Origin: JADJOY01 sp016713535 [NCBI: Deltaproteobacteria bacterium]
Lineage (GTDB): Bacteria; JADJOY01
Length of the DNA: 64,000 nucleotides
NCBI GenBank assembly: GCA_016713535.1
Contig: JADJOY010000010.1
Coordinates: 186,001 to 250,000, forward strand
Direction: 5' to 3'
Position 1 is the stretch's first letter, and the number at the start of each line of letters is the position of its first letter. Below the pieces are notes generated by a model, which did no database searches, was not told where the DNA came from, and saw nothing but the letters and a program-made list of their open reading frames with translations. This document shows, in pieces, positions 35,051-44,518 of the stretch. Made by a program: the position numbers and the translations under genes.

Positions 35051-35200
35051 GGCCGTGCGGGAGACAGGCCCCCGCTCTACCAGGACGCGTCCAGCGCGAT
35101 ACGCCCACCTCGCGAGTCGGGGCCCCGCCTTGCGGCTCGGAGAGCGCGCGTGTGAAGCTGGATGAATGCGCGCGGCTCCCGCGCGCGGAGGTTCGAGCGG

Positions 35201-36967
35201 ATGAAGATGCATTCCCTGGTGGTATTCGTGTGCGCAGCGGTCGTGTGGCTCGGAGGCTGCCTGACCGCCTCGTCCGTCTCTCCCAACCCGGCCGCGCCGG
35301 GCGACGACGTCACCATCGCCGGCTCGGGCTTCGGCACCCGTTCGGGCACCGACGCCGTGCTCTACGACGGCGCCGAGCTGGCGATCGTGTCGTGGGCCGA
35401 CACCGCCATCGTCGCGACCCTGCCCGCCAGCAAGGCGAACGGCACCTACACCGTGCAGGTGCGCAAGAGCGGCAGCCTGTCGGGGCCCCTCACCCACCGG
35501 GTCGAGAACACGCTCTCGCTCTCGAACGTCAGCCTGGTCTCGAACCCGCAGAGCGTGCTGAGCGCCTGGGTGGAGTTCGACAGCTCGCTCACCGCCACCC
35601 CGCAGGTCGAGGTGAACGGTCCGGGCGGCTCGTGGATCGTGCCGGTCTCGGGGACCGTCAGCACGTCGCCCGGGTTCCATCACAAGGTGATGATCCTCGG
35701 CCTCAAGCTCGGCCAGAACTACACGTTCACGGCGCGCGCGACCCGCAACGCCACCACCGTCAGCAACTCCTCGTTGAGCCTCACCCCCGGCCCGCTGCCC
35801 GCCAACATGCCGGCGCCGCCGATCACGATCGTCACCAGCAACCCGGCGGCGATGCAGCCCGGCTTCACGATGTTCGCCGACAACCGCGGCACCGGCCCGA
35901 TCGGCGTGCTCATCACCTCGACGATCTACGCCGTCGACGCGGCCGGCGACGTGGTCTGGTACTACCGCCCCAGCATCCAGGGAGTCGCCGACGTGCACCG
36001 CCTCGCCAACGGCCACTTCGCGTACGTCGCGGGCGGCTCGGTGGTGGAGATCGACATGATGGGCACCACGGTCGCGGGCTGGACCGGCGGGCCGATGGGC
36101 GTCACCGGCTTCCACCACTTCATGACCGAGCTGCCGAACGGCAACCTCGCCTCCCTCGGCTCCGAGCTGCGCTACATCGGCCCCTACCCCGACGGGAACA
36201 CCTACCCCGTCGTGGGCGACATCGTCACCGAGTTCACGCGCACCGGACAGGTGGTGCGCAAGCACAAGCTCCTCGACATCCTCGACCCCTACCGCATCGC
36301 CGACGCGGGCTCCTTCAACACGCCGAGCTACGACGACATCTACAACGTCGACGGCACCAAGGACTGGACCCACGCCAACGCGCTCGCCTACGACGCGAGC
36401 GACGACAGCTTCGTGGTGTCGGCGAACCACCAGGACCTCGTCTTCAAGATCGACCGCGTGAGCGGCGCCCTGAAGTGGGTGCTCGGCGCCGACCTGCCCA
36501 CCACCAGCGGCGACGACGCGTGGCCCTTCCTGACGCCGATCGGTCCCGTCCAGCTCCCCAACCACCAGCACTCGGTGCGGGTGCTCGCGGACGGACACCT
36601 CGCGATCTACGACAACGGCAACACCCGCCCGCCCCCGGAGAAGAGGAGCCGCGCGGTGGAGTACGTGATCGACGGCGCGAACCTCACGGTGAGCCAGGTC
36701 TGGGACTGGTTCGATCCCGACTACAGCCCGTCGCTCCTCAACGTGATCGGCGGTGACGCCTCGCCGCAGCCGAACGGCACGGTGGTGGTCGCCAACAGCG
36801 GCCAGTGGACGAGCTACCCGGTGGGCGTGCGCTGGGCGCAATACGCCGAGGTCCGCAAGTCCGACAACGTGAAGGTATGGGAGATGCTGTTGAAGGACCC
36901 CGCCGAGGGCGAGTCCCACACCGGCTTCAACCTCAACCGCATCGCCACCCTCTACCCCAGCCCGTGA
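35201..36967 (+). CDS. Arylsulfotransferase (ASST)-like lipoprotein with an IPT/TIG domain, copy 1
   Basis: The protein is 588 residues. The lipobox LGGC (CAAVVWLGGC) ends the signal; GGAGG stands 9 bases before ATG 35201. Residues about 25-100 form an IPT/TIG immunoglobulin-like domain (SPNPAAPGDDVTIAGSGFG). The rest is a six-bladed propeller of ASST type, with FHHFMTELPNGNLASLG, DWTHANALAYDASDDSFVVS and NHQHSVRVLADGHLAIYDNG, which hold histidines at positions like those of the family's sulfate-transfer histidines. ASST enzymes move sulfate between phenols in the periplasm. The natural donor and acceptor here are unknown. The neighbouring gene is a close paralog, 8 bp away. Confidence 0.85.
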   Translation: MKMHSLVVFVCAAVVWLGGCLTASSVSPNPAAPGDDVTIAGSGFGTRSGTDAVLYDGAELAIVSWADTAIVATLPASKANGTYTVQVRKSGSLSGPLTHRVENTLSLSNVSLVSNPQSVLSAWVEFDSSLTATPQVEVNGPGGSWIVPVSGTVSTSPGFHHKVMILGLKLGQNYTFTARATRNATTVSNSSLSLTPGPLPANMPAPPITIVTSNPAAMQPGFTMFADNRGTGPIGVLITSTIYAVDAAGDVVWYYRPSIQGVADVHRLANGHFAYVAGGSVVEIDMMGTTVAGWTGGPMGVTGFHHFMTELPNGNLASLGSELRYIGPYPDGNTYPVVGDIVTEFTRTGQVVRKHKLLDILDPYRIADAGSFNTPSYDDIYNVDGTKDWTHANALAYDASDDSFVVSANHQDLVFKIDRVSGALKWVLGADLPTTSGDDAWPFLTPIGPVQLPNHQHSVRVLADGHLAIYDNGNTRPPPEKRSRAVEYVIDGANLTVSQVWDWFDPDYSPSLLNVIGGDASPQPNGTVVVANSGQWTSYPVGVRWAQYAEVRKSDNVKVWEMLLKDPAEGESHTGFNLNRIATLYPSP

Positions 36968-36975
36968 GGTCCTCG

Positions 36976-38736
36976 ATGACCGTTTTCTCGGGGGCGCGAG
37001 CGCGCCTCGCCTCGCTGGTGTGCGCGGCGGCGCTCCTCGCCGGGTGCGTGACCTTCAACTCGGTGTCGCCCAACCCGGCGGTGCCGGGGGCCACGATCAC
37101 GCTCACCGGCTCCGGCTTCGGCGCCACCAAGGACGCGAACGACGCGGTGCTCTTCGACGGCGCCGAGCTCACGATCACGACGTGGTCGGACACCACCATC
37201 AAGGCGGTGCTGCCGAGCGTGAACCCGAGCGGCACCTACCCGGTCGCGGTGAAGGTCGACGGCGCGCTCTCGTCGTCGCTGCCGCTCACCATCGACGCTC
37301 AGCTTCCGATCTCGAACGTCACCATCACCGAGGGCCCGAACAGCATCCTGGCCGCCGTGGTGGAGTTCGACACCCTCGCGAGCACCACGCCCACGCTCCA
37401 GGTGTCGAGCTCGAGCGGTGCGTGGTGGGTGCCGGCGAGCGGCATCCTGAGCACGCACCCCGGGACGCACCACAAGATGATGGTGCTCGGCCTCAAGGCG
37501 GCGAGCACCTACAACTTCACCATCCAGATCAACGACAACGGCACGCCGCGCTGGCAGTCGTTCCTGTGGAACACGCGGCCGCTGCAGCCCGGCATCCAGG
37601 CGCTGCCGGTCACGATCACCACCGCGCAGCCGGGGCTGATGCAGCCGGGCTACACGCTCTTGTGCGGCAACTTCGGCGGCACGCCCACCGGCGGGCTCTA
37701 CGTGGTCGACGCCGAGGGCAACCTGGTGTGGTACCTGCAAGAAGCGGCGGGCGTGCAGATCTCCGCGTTCATGCGGCGGGCGAACGGCAACATCATCTAC
37801 CTCGCCGACCGCATCAAAGAGGTGGATCCGCTCGGCAACGTGGTGCGGATGTGGACCTCGAACTCGCTCGGCACCGGCGAGTCCCACCACGAGATCATCG
37901 AGCTGCCGAACGGCAACTTCGTGACGCTCGGGATCGACATGCGCGAGATCTCGGGCTACCCGCCCGGCAACGTCAGCTACAAGGTCGTCGGCGACGAGAT
38001 CGTCGAGTTCACGCCCGCCGGCCAGGTGGTGTCGCGGATCAACATGTTCGACGTGCTGGACCCGTACCGGATCCCGTACTGGCCGTCCTTCGACTTCGGC
38101 CAGTGGGACACGGTGTACGGTTTCCACACCCAGGACTGGAGCCACCTGAACGCGGTGGTCTACGACCCGAGCGACGGCAACTTCATCGTCTCGTCGCGGA
38201 ACCAGGACGTCGTGTTCAAGATCGACCGCCAGACCCACGAGCTGATGTGGGTGATCGGCGAAGACCAGCCCGACACCACGGGCGACGACGACTGGCCGTT
38301 CCTGACGCTCGAAGGGGGCGGGTTGCTGCCCAGCCACCAGCACGCGCCGCAGCTCCTGCCCGACGGGCGCATCGTGCTCTACGACAACGACACCTCGCGG
38401 CCCCGCCTGCCGCACGAGAGCCGCCCGGTGATCTACTCGATCGACACCAACGCCATGACCGTCCACGAGGACTGGGCGTGGGTCGATCCCGACTGGGATC
38501 CGCCCATCTTCAGCTACTTCTCGGGCGACGCGAACTGGCTGCCCAACGGCAACGTGCTGGTCGACGACGCCGGCGCCTGGGACGCCATCCCGCTCGGCCT
38601 GCGCTGGATCCGGGTCGCCGAGGTCCGTCCCTCCGACAACCTCAAGGTGTGGGAGATGACGATCCGCCAGGACTTCCCGACCATGCCCTGGACCGGCTAC
38701 CGCGCCGAGCGGATCGCGAGCCTCTACGGGCCGTGA
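36976..38736 (+). CDS. ASST-like lipoprotein with an IPT/TIG domain, copy 2 (tandem paralog)
   Basis: The protein is 586 residues with lipobox LLAGC. Domain order is as in copy 1: IPT/TIG (SPNPAVPGATITLTGSGFG), then propeller with SHHEIIELPNGNFVTLG, DWSHLNAVVYDPSDGNFIVS and SHQHAPQLLPDGRIVLYDND. Compared with copy 1, many blocks are shared at high identity (VSPNPA.PG...T..GSGFG; LDPYRI; SDN.KVWEM) while others differ (copy 2 lacks the long TRPPPEKRSRA loop and has TSRPRLPHESR). This is a tandem duplication that has diverged; substrate specialisation is plausible. The two genes read in one direction with only 8 bases between, so they form an operon. Confidence 0.85.
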   Translation: MTVFSGARARLASLVCAAALLAGCVTFNSVSPNPAVPGATITLTGSGFGATKDANDAVLFDGAELTITTWSDTTIKAVLPSVNPSGTYPVAVKVDGALSSSLPLTIDAQLPISNVTITEGPNSILAAVVEFDTLASTTPTLQVSSSSGAWWVPASGILSTHPGTHHKMMVLGLKAASTYNFTIQINDNGTPRWQSFLWNTRPLQPGIQALPVTITTAQPGLMQPGYTLLCGNFGGTPTGGLYVVDAEGNLVWYLQEAAGVQISAFMRRANGNIIYLADRIKEVDPLGNVVRMWTSNSLGTGESHHEIIELPNGNFVTLGIDMREISGYPPGNVSYKVVGDEIVEFTPAGQVVSRINMFDVLDPYRIPYWPSFDFGQWDTVYGFHTQDWSHLNAVVYDPSDGNFIVSSRNQDVVFKIDRQTHELMWVIGEDQPDTTGDDDWPFLTLEGGGLLPSHQHAPQLLPDGRIVLYDNDTSRPRLPHESRPVIYSIDTNAMTVHEDWAWVDPDWDPPIFSYFSGDANWLPNGNVLVDDAGAWDAIPLGLRWIRVAEVRPSDNLKVWEMTIRQDFPTMPWTGYRAERIASLYGP

Positions 38737-38744
38737 GGGCCCGG

Positions 38745-38876
38745 CGCGCCAGGAGGCGCGCCCCTCCGAGATCAGCGGAGCGTTGACCGCAGGTGTAGCG
38801 GCGGGCGCGAGCCCGCCGAGCAGCGGACATGAGCGTTTCCGTGCGCTCAAGATCCCGGGCGGCCTGGCGGCCGCCC
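38745..38876. repeat. REP-like hairpins between convergent secreted-protein genes
   Basis: GGCGCGCCAGGAGGCGCGCC followed by CCTCCGAG; a GTAG-headed hairpin at 38795 (GTAGC, GGCGGGC stem, GCGA loop); and GGGCGGCCTGGCGGCCGCCC followed by CTACAC (complement of a GTAGGG head). This holds both GGAG- and GTAG-headed types in one gap. Confidence 0.8.
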
Positions 38877-40595
38877 CTACACTCCCGATCGACGGGAGCG
38901 AACGGTCACCAGAGCCAGCGCCACGAGCACACCCACCGCGTCCGCCATCCCGTCTGCCGCGGGCGCGCCCGCAACGGTGCCGCAGCCGCTCGCCTTCTTC
39001 ATGACGTAGACGTGCGGCCGCCACGCCTCGAAGGGGCACGTGTCGGGCGCGAGCGCGGTCGTCGGTAGGTCCTCGACCGCGCGATCGCCCCACACCAGCG
39101 AGCCCTCGCGGCCGATCACCGGCGCGCTCCAGTCGACCGCGTCCGAGAGCACGTAGCGCCACCGCTCCTGGCCCTGCGCGGTGAGCGCCACGATCCACCC
39201 CACCAGCCCGGGCACGCCGCGCACGCCGAAGTAGAGCGTGCCGTCGGCGCCGATGGTGGCGTCGCCCACCTGGCCCTGCATGGCGTGGTCGAGGTTCCGC
39301 CACCGCCACGCGACGGCGCCGATCGAAGCGGTGATCGCGTTGAGCGCGCCGCCGTCGATCGAGTTGTTGCCCTGGCCGGCGTAGAGCGTCTGCGGGACGC
39401 CGGAGGCCTGACGCAGCGACAGCCCGAGCACCAGACGGCCGTCGGTCGCCTGCGACGGCAGCTCGACCGCCGCGCTCCACGCGGGCTCGCCGGTCGCGGT
39501 GAGCCGCAGCACCACGGGGGTGGGGTTCGTGAACGGCGTGCCGGGCGGCACGTTGGTGTCGACGCGCACGCCTCCCAGGAAGAGGTGGCCGTCGCCGCCA
39601 GCGACCAGTCGCTGCACGAGGATCGTGGAGCTCGGCCGCGCCGGGTCGGCGGTCGGTCGGACGAACGCGACGCGCTCGCTCTCCGGCGCCGTCACGGGCA
39701 CCGTGTGGAACGCGTAGAGGTGCTTGATCGTGGTCGCGGCGTCGACGAAGTCGTCGAACGAGCCGAAGTAGACCGTGCCGCCGTCGGGAGAGAGCACCGG
39801 CGCCGCCACGAACGGCTCGCCCGCGAGGCTCGGCGCGGCGCTCGGGTAGCGCCAGTACGAGGCCCCCTGGCTCGCGATGTCCACGCCGTAGATCGCGTTG
39901 GTCTCCCACGCTGAGTTGTCGAGGTCGCTCGGCGCCCAGGTGGCGAAGTAGGCGACGCCGTCGTGCACCAGGGGCGGCATGATGATCTGGCCGCCGCCCT
40001 CGGGATCGGCCGGATCGAGCGGGTTGAAGGTGCGGAACGACCACAACACCTGGCCCGCCACCGGATCGATCGCGTAGAGGCGGCCGTCGCCGCGGCCGAC
40101 GTAGAGGACACCGTCGGGACCGAGCGCGGGCGCACCCTCGACGGTGCCGTTCAGACCGTTGACGTGCTGACCGGGCGGGCACTCGCCGTCCTCGCGGCCG
40201 TCGTACGCGTAGCAGAGCGGCACCGGTCCCGGTTCGATCGGCGGCCAGAGCGGCGCGGCGAGGTCCCAGCCGAAGCCGTGCAGGCGGCCGTCGAACTTGG
40301 TCCAGGCGGCGGGGTCGGTCGGCACCGCACCGTCGCTGCGAATCGTGCCCCAGGTCCCGAAGAACAGGTTGCCAGCCGCGTCGATGGTGGCGGGTGTGCT
40401 CACGTCGAGCTCGCAGCCGAGCTCCAGCCGCGTCACGTTCGCCGCGGTGGGCGCGGTGGTGGGACCGGTGAGCGTGCTCTGGTGGGTGCGCTGGGGATCC
40501 ACGCCCCACATCGGTGAGTACGCCGCCGCGGGCGCGACGGACGCGAGCATCGCCAACATCGTCCACGTTCCGATCGAGTGCCTTCGGCCGACCAT
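38877..40595 (-). CDS. Exported PQQ-type beta-propeller protein with C-terminal membrane tail
   Basis: The protein is 572 residues. Signal peptide: TWTMLAMLASVAPAAAYSP. The body has propeller-blade motifs such as DGVLYVGRGDGRLYAIDPVA followed by GQVLWSF, and ADGTLYFGVRGVPGLVGWIV. These repeats resemble PQQ-like/YncE propeller proteins without the PQQ-binding catalytic residues. The last 35 residues contain SGCGTVAG, then a hydrophobic span (AVGVLVALALVTV) and RSRR, which looks like a Myxo-CTERM-type sorting tail. That would tie the protein to the outer surface or secretion. Function unknown. Confidence 0.8.
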   Translation of the reverse strand: MVGRRHSIGTWTMLAMLASVAPAAAYSPMWGVDPQRTHQSTLTGPTTAPTAANVTRLELGCELDVSTPATIDAAGNLFFGTWGTIRSDGAVPTDPAAWTKFDGRLHGFGWDLAAPLWPPIEPGPVPLCYAYDGREDGECPPGQHVNGLNGTVEGAPALGPDGVLYVGRGDGRLYAIDPVAGQVLWSFRTFNPLDPADPEGGGQIIMPPLVHDGVAYFATWAPSDLDNSAWETNAIYGVDIASQGASYWRYPSAAPSLAGEPFVAAPVLSPDGGTVYFGSFDDFVDAATTIKHLYAFHTVPVTAPESERVAFVRPTADPARPSSTILVQRLVAGGDGHLFLGGVRVDTNVPPGTPFTNPTPVVLRLTATGEPAWSAAVELPSQATDGRLVLGLSLRQASGVPQTLYAGQGNNSIDGGALNAITASIGAVAWRWRNLDHAMQGQVGDATIGADGTLYFGVRGVPGLVGWIVALTAQGQERWRYVLSDAVDWSAPVIGREGSLVWGDRAVEDLPTTALAPDTCPFEAWRPHVYVMKKASGCGTVAGAPAADGMADAVGVLVALALVTVRSRRSGV

Positions 40596-40836
40596 GTTTC
40601 CCCCTGCGTGAGGTCGAGTTGCTCGCGACCTCTAGGCAAGAGCGGGGCCGACCGACGGACGCACGACGAACTCGCCGACGATGAGGCAGAAATCTCGTCG
40701 AGCCCTGCGGCGGGCTGGCGAAACGAGGAAAGCGAGTTTCCGGCAGGGTCGGGCGCGGAAGGCTGGAGCACCCCACGGCGGAAAGTTTGTTGCCGGGCAC
40801 CGTGGACGCGGATGAATCGCTTAGGTTCAGTCCGAC

Positions 40837-42224
40837 ATGCCCGTGTCGCTTCCGCTCTCGCAGGCAGCCTTTGCCGACGCACTCCGCAAGGGGCTCGGCC
40901 GCGCGTTCCTGCAGCTCTCGCAGCACGGCGCGGCCGGCCTCGAGGAGACCCTCCTCGACGCGTGCAGGACCAGTTGGGTCTACGACGCACAGTGCGAGGG
41001 CACCCGCGGTGCTTGGCTGTGGGAGCTCGCGAGCGAGGCCGGCCTGCAGGAGCCGGTGCGCGCGATCGTGGTCGAGGCGCTGACGAGCGACGCGCCATCC
41101 GCCGATTGCTGGACGGAGCTCCAGCTCGGCGAGATCGCAGGGGCGCTGTTCCGAGGCGGCGACCAGGCGATGCGGCGCCTCTACTACCACGCTGCGGCGA
41201 GGTCGAGACGCGCCGCGACGGTCGAAAAACCCGATGGCACGGTCGGATCGGCGATCGTCGGTCCCGGTCTGGAGCTCGCCCCGATCTTCGAGATCGACGG
41301 GCTCGCGGGGTTTCTCGAGCTGGCGCGCACGCTCGGCGGCGAGGCGGGGCCATGGTCGACCGAGATCGCCGAGGAGGCGCGCGAGGCGTTCGGCGAGGCA
41401 GCCGTCGGCCAGACGCTGAGGGAAGCGGCGTTTGGCGACCCTCGGGTCCGTGCCTTCCTGCGTCATCTCGACGACGACCGTCCGCTGATCCGCCAAGACG
41501 GCACGATCGACCGACTCGCGCGGCGGCCGATCTCACGCGACGAGCGGTCCGCTACGGAGCTGCTCGACGCGATCCGCGCAGCAGCACAGTCGATCGACCT
41601 CGCCGCCGACTATTGGCCGAGCGGGGTGCGCTCGGATGGGGCCTTCGCGCGCCGGCGCAGGAACGCCGCGCGCTGGCCGAGGCGCTGTGGATCGAGACCG
41701 ACCCGCGCGTGGTGAACGCCTCGTTGTGCGCGTTCCAGCGGCATGGCCTGCCCGCTTTCGACGCTCGACTGCTCGAGCTGTCTCGCTCCGCGGAGCCGCA
41801 CGTCCGCGACCGCGCACGACGAGTGCTCGCCAACCACCCGTGTGGAGCCGCGCGTGCCCTGGCTGTCGAGGAGCACCTCGCGAGCCGCGCGGACGAGCGC
41901 ACGATCGATCTCTTCGTGGCGAACTGGCGCGCGGGTGACGAAGCCATCTTGCGGTCGATCGCGGAGTCGTTCCGCGGACGCGCGCTCGACGAGCTTCACG
42001 GGGTGGTGTTTTCGCTGGCGAGCTCGTTTCGCGCCGCGGGCGAGCGCGCCGCGGGCTGTGCCGACCTGGCGCTCTTCGTCTGGGACGAGAGCCCGTGCAG
42101 CAACTGCCGCGTCCACGCGGCCGAGCTGCTCGCCGCGATGGGCGCCGTCCCGGATTGGGTCGCACGCGAAGCCGCACACGACGCGAGGACCGAGATCCGC
42201 GCTGCGTTCGCGCGAAAGCCCTGA
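40837..42224 (+). CDS. HEAT-like helical protein, unknown, frameshift near 41640
   Basis: From ATG 40837 the protein reads SLPLSQAAFADALRKGLGRA, then AWLWELASEAGLQEPVRAIV, then PIFEIDGLAGFLELARTLGG. After about residue 268 the frame must shift by one base (near 41640) to continue as RALAEALWIETDPRVVNASL, then SAEPHVRDRARRVLANHPCG and end EIRAAFARKP at 42224. The joined protein, about 460 residues, consists of short helical repeats like HEAT repeats. No function is recognised; similar proteins are often scored hypothetical. It is divergent from the propeller gene. Confidence 0.68.
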
Positions 42225-42246
42225 TCGGTCGCGAGTCCGGTTTCCG

Positions 42247-42636
42247 TCACACCACTCGCAGCACGTCGGTGGCGGCGAAGTCACTTCCTTTGAAGAGTAG
42301 CGGTTCGCCCGTCGTGACCGCGAGCGCGTAGGCGAAGCAATCGCCGAAGTTCAGTCCGGGCGGGTGGCGGCCCTTGCCGAAGCGGCGGAAGGCCTGGCGA
42401 GCGGCGGCGACCTGCGCGGAATCCACGGGGACGACCTCGAGCTCGGCGACCTGGATCAGGAGATCGAGCTCGCGGCCACCTTGCTCTCCGAGCCTCGTCT
42501 CGATGACCATCGCGCTCTCGAGAAGGTTGGCCGCGGAAACAAGGCGAACGACGTCGGCCTCGAGCGCCGCGCGGAACGTGGGGGCCTCGCGCTCGCCGAG
42601 GAGCAACGCGATCAGCGCCGACGTGTCGAGGACCAT
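42247..42636 (-). CDS. vapC: VapC-type PIN-domain toxin
   Basis: The protein is 129 residues. The PIN fold opens with [15 protein letters not shown], carrying the first catalytic Asp, then ESAMVIETRLG with a second acidic residue, and GLNFGDCFAYALAVTTGEPL with further acidic residues (the DCFAYA motif) near the C-terminus, and LFKGSDFAATDV. VapC proteins are Mg-dependent RNases, often cutting tRNA or rRNA, held in check by VapB. The start codon overlaps the stop of the antitoxin gene by one base (TGATG), typical of vapBC operons. Confidence 0.92.
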   Translation of the reverse strand: MVLDTSALIALLLGEREAPTFRAALEADVVRLVSAANLLESAMVIETRLGEQGGRELDLLIQVAELEVVPVDSAQVAAARQAFRRFGKGRHPPGLNFGDCFAYALAVTTGEPLLFKGSDFAATDVLRVV

Positions 42637-42890
42637 CAGCCAGGAATCCCGTGGTCGTCGTAGCCGAGGATCTCGTCCGCGGCTCGACCATCGAGAACCG
42701 GAAGGGCCGCGCAGCGGGCGGCGATCGCCACCAGCTCGTCGCCCAGGTCCGTTCCTCGCCTTCGCCGGCGCTCGCGCTGCAGTCGTTCGCGGAGCGCGAC
42801 GACCACGGCTTGGGTGAGGCTCTCGCCGGTCTGGCGTGCCAGCTCGCGGGCAAGCCGATCGGCTTCCGGGTCCTTGATACTGAGCGCCAT
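42636..42890 (-). CDS. vapB: VapB-type antitoxin
   Basis: The protein is 84 residues. [20 protein letters not shown] followed by [20 protein letters not shown] is the Phd/VapB-like (Rv0623 class) DNA-binding ribbon-helix-helix form. The acidic/Tyr-rich tail [19 protein letters not shown] would neutralise VapC. It reads into vapC, so the pair is one operon. The start region carries a short ATG context GAGGGCTGC before 42890. The upstream gap (42891-42960) has CTCGAGTCTATACAACGCG, promoter-like, with no clear palindrome. Confidence 0.9.
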   Translation of the reverse strand: MALSIKDPEADRLARELARQTGESLTQAVVVALRERLQRERRRRRGTDLGDELVAIAARCAALPVLDGRAADEILGYDDHGIPG

Positions 42891-43069
42891 GCAGCCCTCG
42901 ATCTAGAAATCCTGCCTCGAGTCTATACAACGCGAATGGATCTCCGCAATGCGGGGTGAGCACTTCGTCACAATGTCGTCGATTGGAGTCATAAATGCAC
43001 ACAAACCGTCGCACCCATGACGATCAGCAACCTTTTCTCAATTATTTCGTTGATGGCACTGCGACAGCC

Positions 43070-43086
43070 GTGACGATCTTCGTCAC
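43070..43086. promoter_or_regulatory. 17-bp perfect palindrome upstream of the DUF1800 operon
   Basis: GTGACGA and TCGTCAC pair exactly around TCT. The site lies in the 286-bp gap (42891-43176) with lower GC than the genes around it. It is 91 bp upstream of the DUF1800 start, a fitting place for an operator or part of the promoter. No regulator gene is nearby apart from vapB. Confidence 0.5.
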
Positions 43087-43176
43087 CTACCCGACATTTT
43101 CCCGACGATCGGAACCATTCGAGCCCGCACGCAAGCCGCCCCTCAACCTCCACCTCCCCACGGACGAGGAGAGCCC

Positions 43177-44495
43177 ATGGCATCGGTGAACGAACAGGTT
43201 GCGCACGTCTGGCGTCGCCTCGGGTTCGGGCCCAACCAGGCCGACATGACGACCGGGATCAACCTCGGTCCCCAGGGTCTGATCACCAACCTCCTCAACC
43301 GGTCCTCACCACCAACAGCTACTGGCAGCTCCCGAACATGAACACCTGGGAGGAGTCGGTGACGTTCCTCAACCGGCTCTGGACGCTCATGTCCACCAGC
43401 ACCAACCCGCTCCAGGAGCGAATGGCCTGGTCGATGATGGGGACGCTGGTCGTCGCCTACACCGACACCGTCCACGGACCGGAGATGGCGGAGCACGTGA
43501 AGCGGCTGCGCGGCGGCTGCCTCGGCAACTACCACGCCCTGCTCTCGTCGGTGGTCCAGTCGACGCCCATGCAGCTCTACCTGAGCAACGTGTTCTCGAC
43601 CGCCGAGCACCCCAACGAGAACCTCGCGCGCGAGCTGTGCGAGCTCTTCTCGCTCGGCGTGACGCATCCCAAGACCGGCGCGCCGAACTACATCGAGGGC
43701 GACGTGAAGGAGATCGCGCGCGCGATCACCGGCTACGACTTCGACTGGAACACCGGCCAGGCCTACTTCGAACCGGACTACTGGGACCCCGGCAACAAGA
43801 CGGTGTTCGGCGTGAACCGCGGCGCCGCCAAGTTCACCGAGGTGCTGGAGGCGGTGCGCACCCATCCCTCGTTCGCCTACTACGTGCCGCGCCGCATCTA
43901 CCGCATCCTCACCGGGCTCGAGCCCAACGCGGCGACCCTCGACCAGCTCGCCTCCGCGTGGGGGCCGAACGGCGACCTCAAGGCGCTGGTCACGCACATC
44001 GCGAACCGCGCCGAGTTCCTCTCGGACTCCGCGATCCGCAGCCGCGTGAAGAGCCCGCTCGAGCTCGTGATCGGCGCGGTGCGCGTGCTCGGCCTCCAGA
44101 GCCTCGAGCGCTTCTACTTCGACTGGCCGCTCACGCTCATGCGCCAGCATCCCTTCCAGGCGCCCAACGTGAACGGCTGGCCCGACGGCCCCGCGTGGCT
44201 CTACGCGGGCCAGGTGATGGAGTGGTCGGGGACGATCAACAGCCTGTGCTTCTCCGACGACGGCAGCAGCGGGGTGCCCACCGCCGAGCGCAGCCCGACG
44301 GTGCGCCAGCTCTTCCAGCAGGGCACCCGCACCACCGGCGGCGACCTCGCCCTCCAGCTCGCGTGCCTCTACGACGTCTCGACCGAGACCCGCGAGGCGC
44401 TGCGCGACTACGCCAACGCCGGTCCGTGGGAGATCTGGCGCGCCTGCGGCCTCATGCAGCTCGCCCTCTCGTGCCCCGAGTTCCTCCTCAACTGA
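43177..44495 (+). CDS. DUF1800 protein, copy 1, frameshift near 43302
   Basis: ATG 43177 gives MASVNEQVAHVWRRLGFGPN. The frame closes at about residue 54 unless one base is added at about 43302, after which the paralogous text continues (VLTTNSYWQLPNMN, then TSTNPLQERMAWSMMGTLVV). Hallmarks of DUF1800: NVFSTAEHPNENLARELCEL followed by FSLGV, GVNRGAAKFTEVLEAV, and QAPNVNGWPDGPAWLYAGQV. The normal length of about 440 is then complete. The family is of unknown function and almost always sits with a DUF1501 gene, as here. A second copy follows at 46057. Confidence 0.88.
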
Positions 44496-44518
44496 CGCCC
44501 CCACCGAAGGAGCCCACG

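Noticed and set aside
36952-41496. 1514-codon minus-strand frame across ASST copy 2 and the propeller gene
   Set aside because: It is antisense or out of frame to both; no recognisable domain and no start signal.
42900-43170. Small protein of 64 residues (42995-43189)
   Set aside because: Contains no hydrophobic or motif structure, overlaps the likely leader of the DUF1800 operon and ends inside its start.
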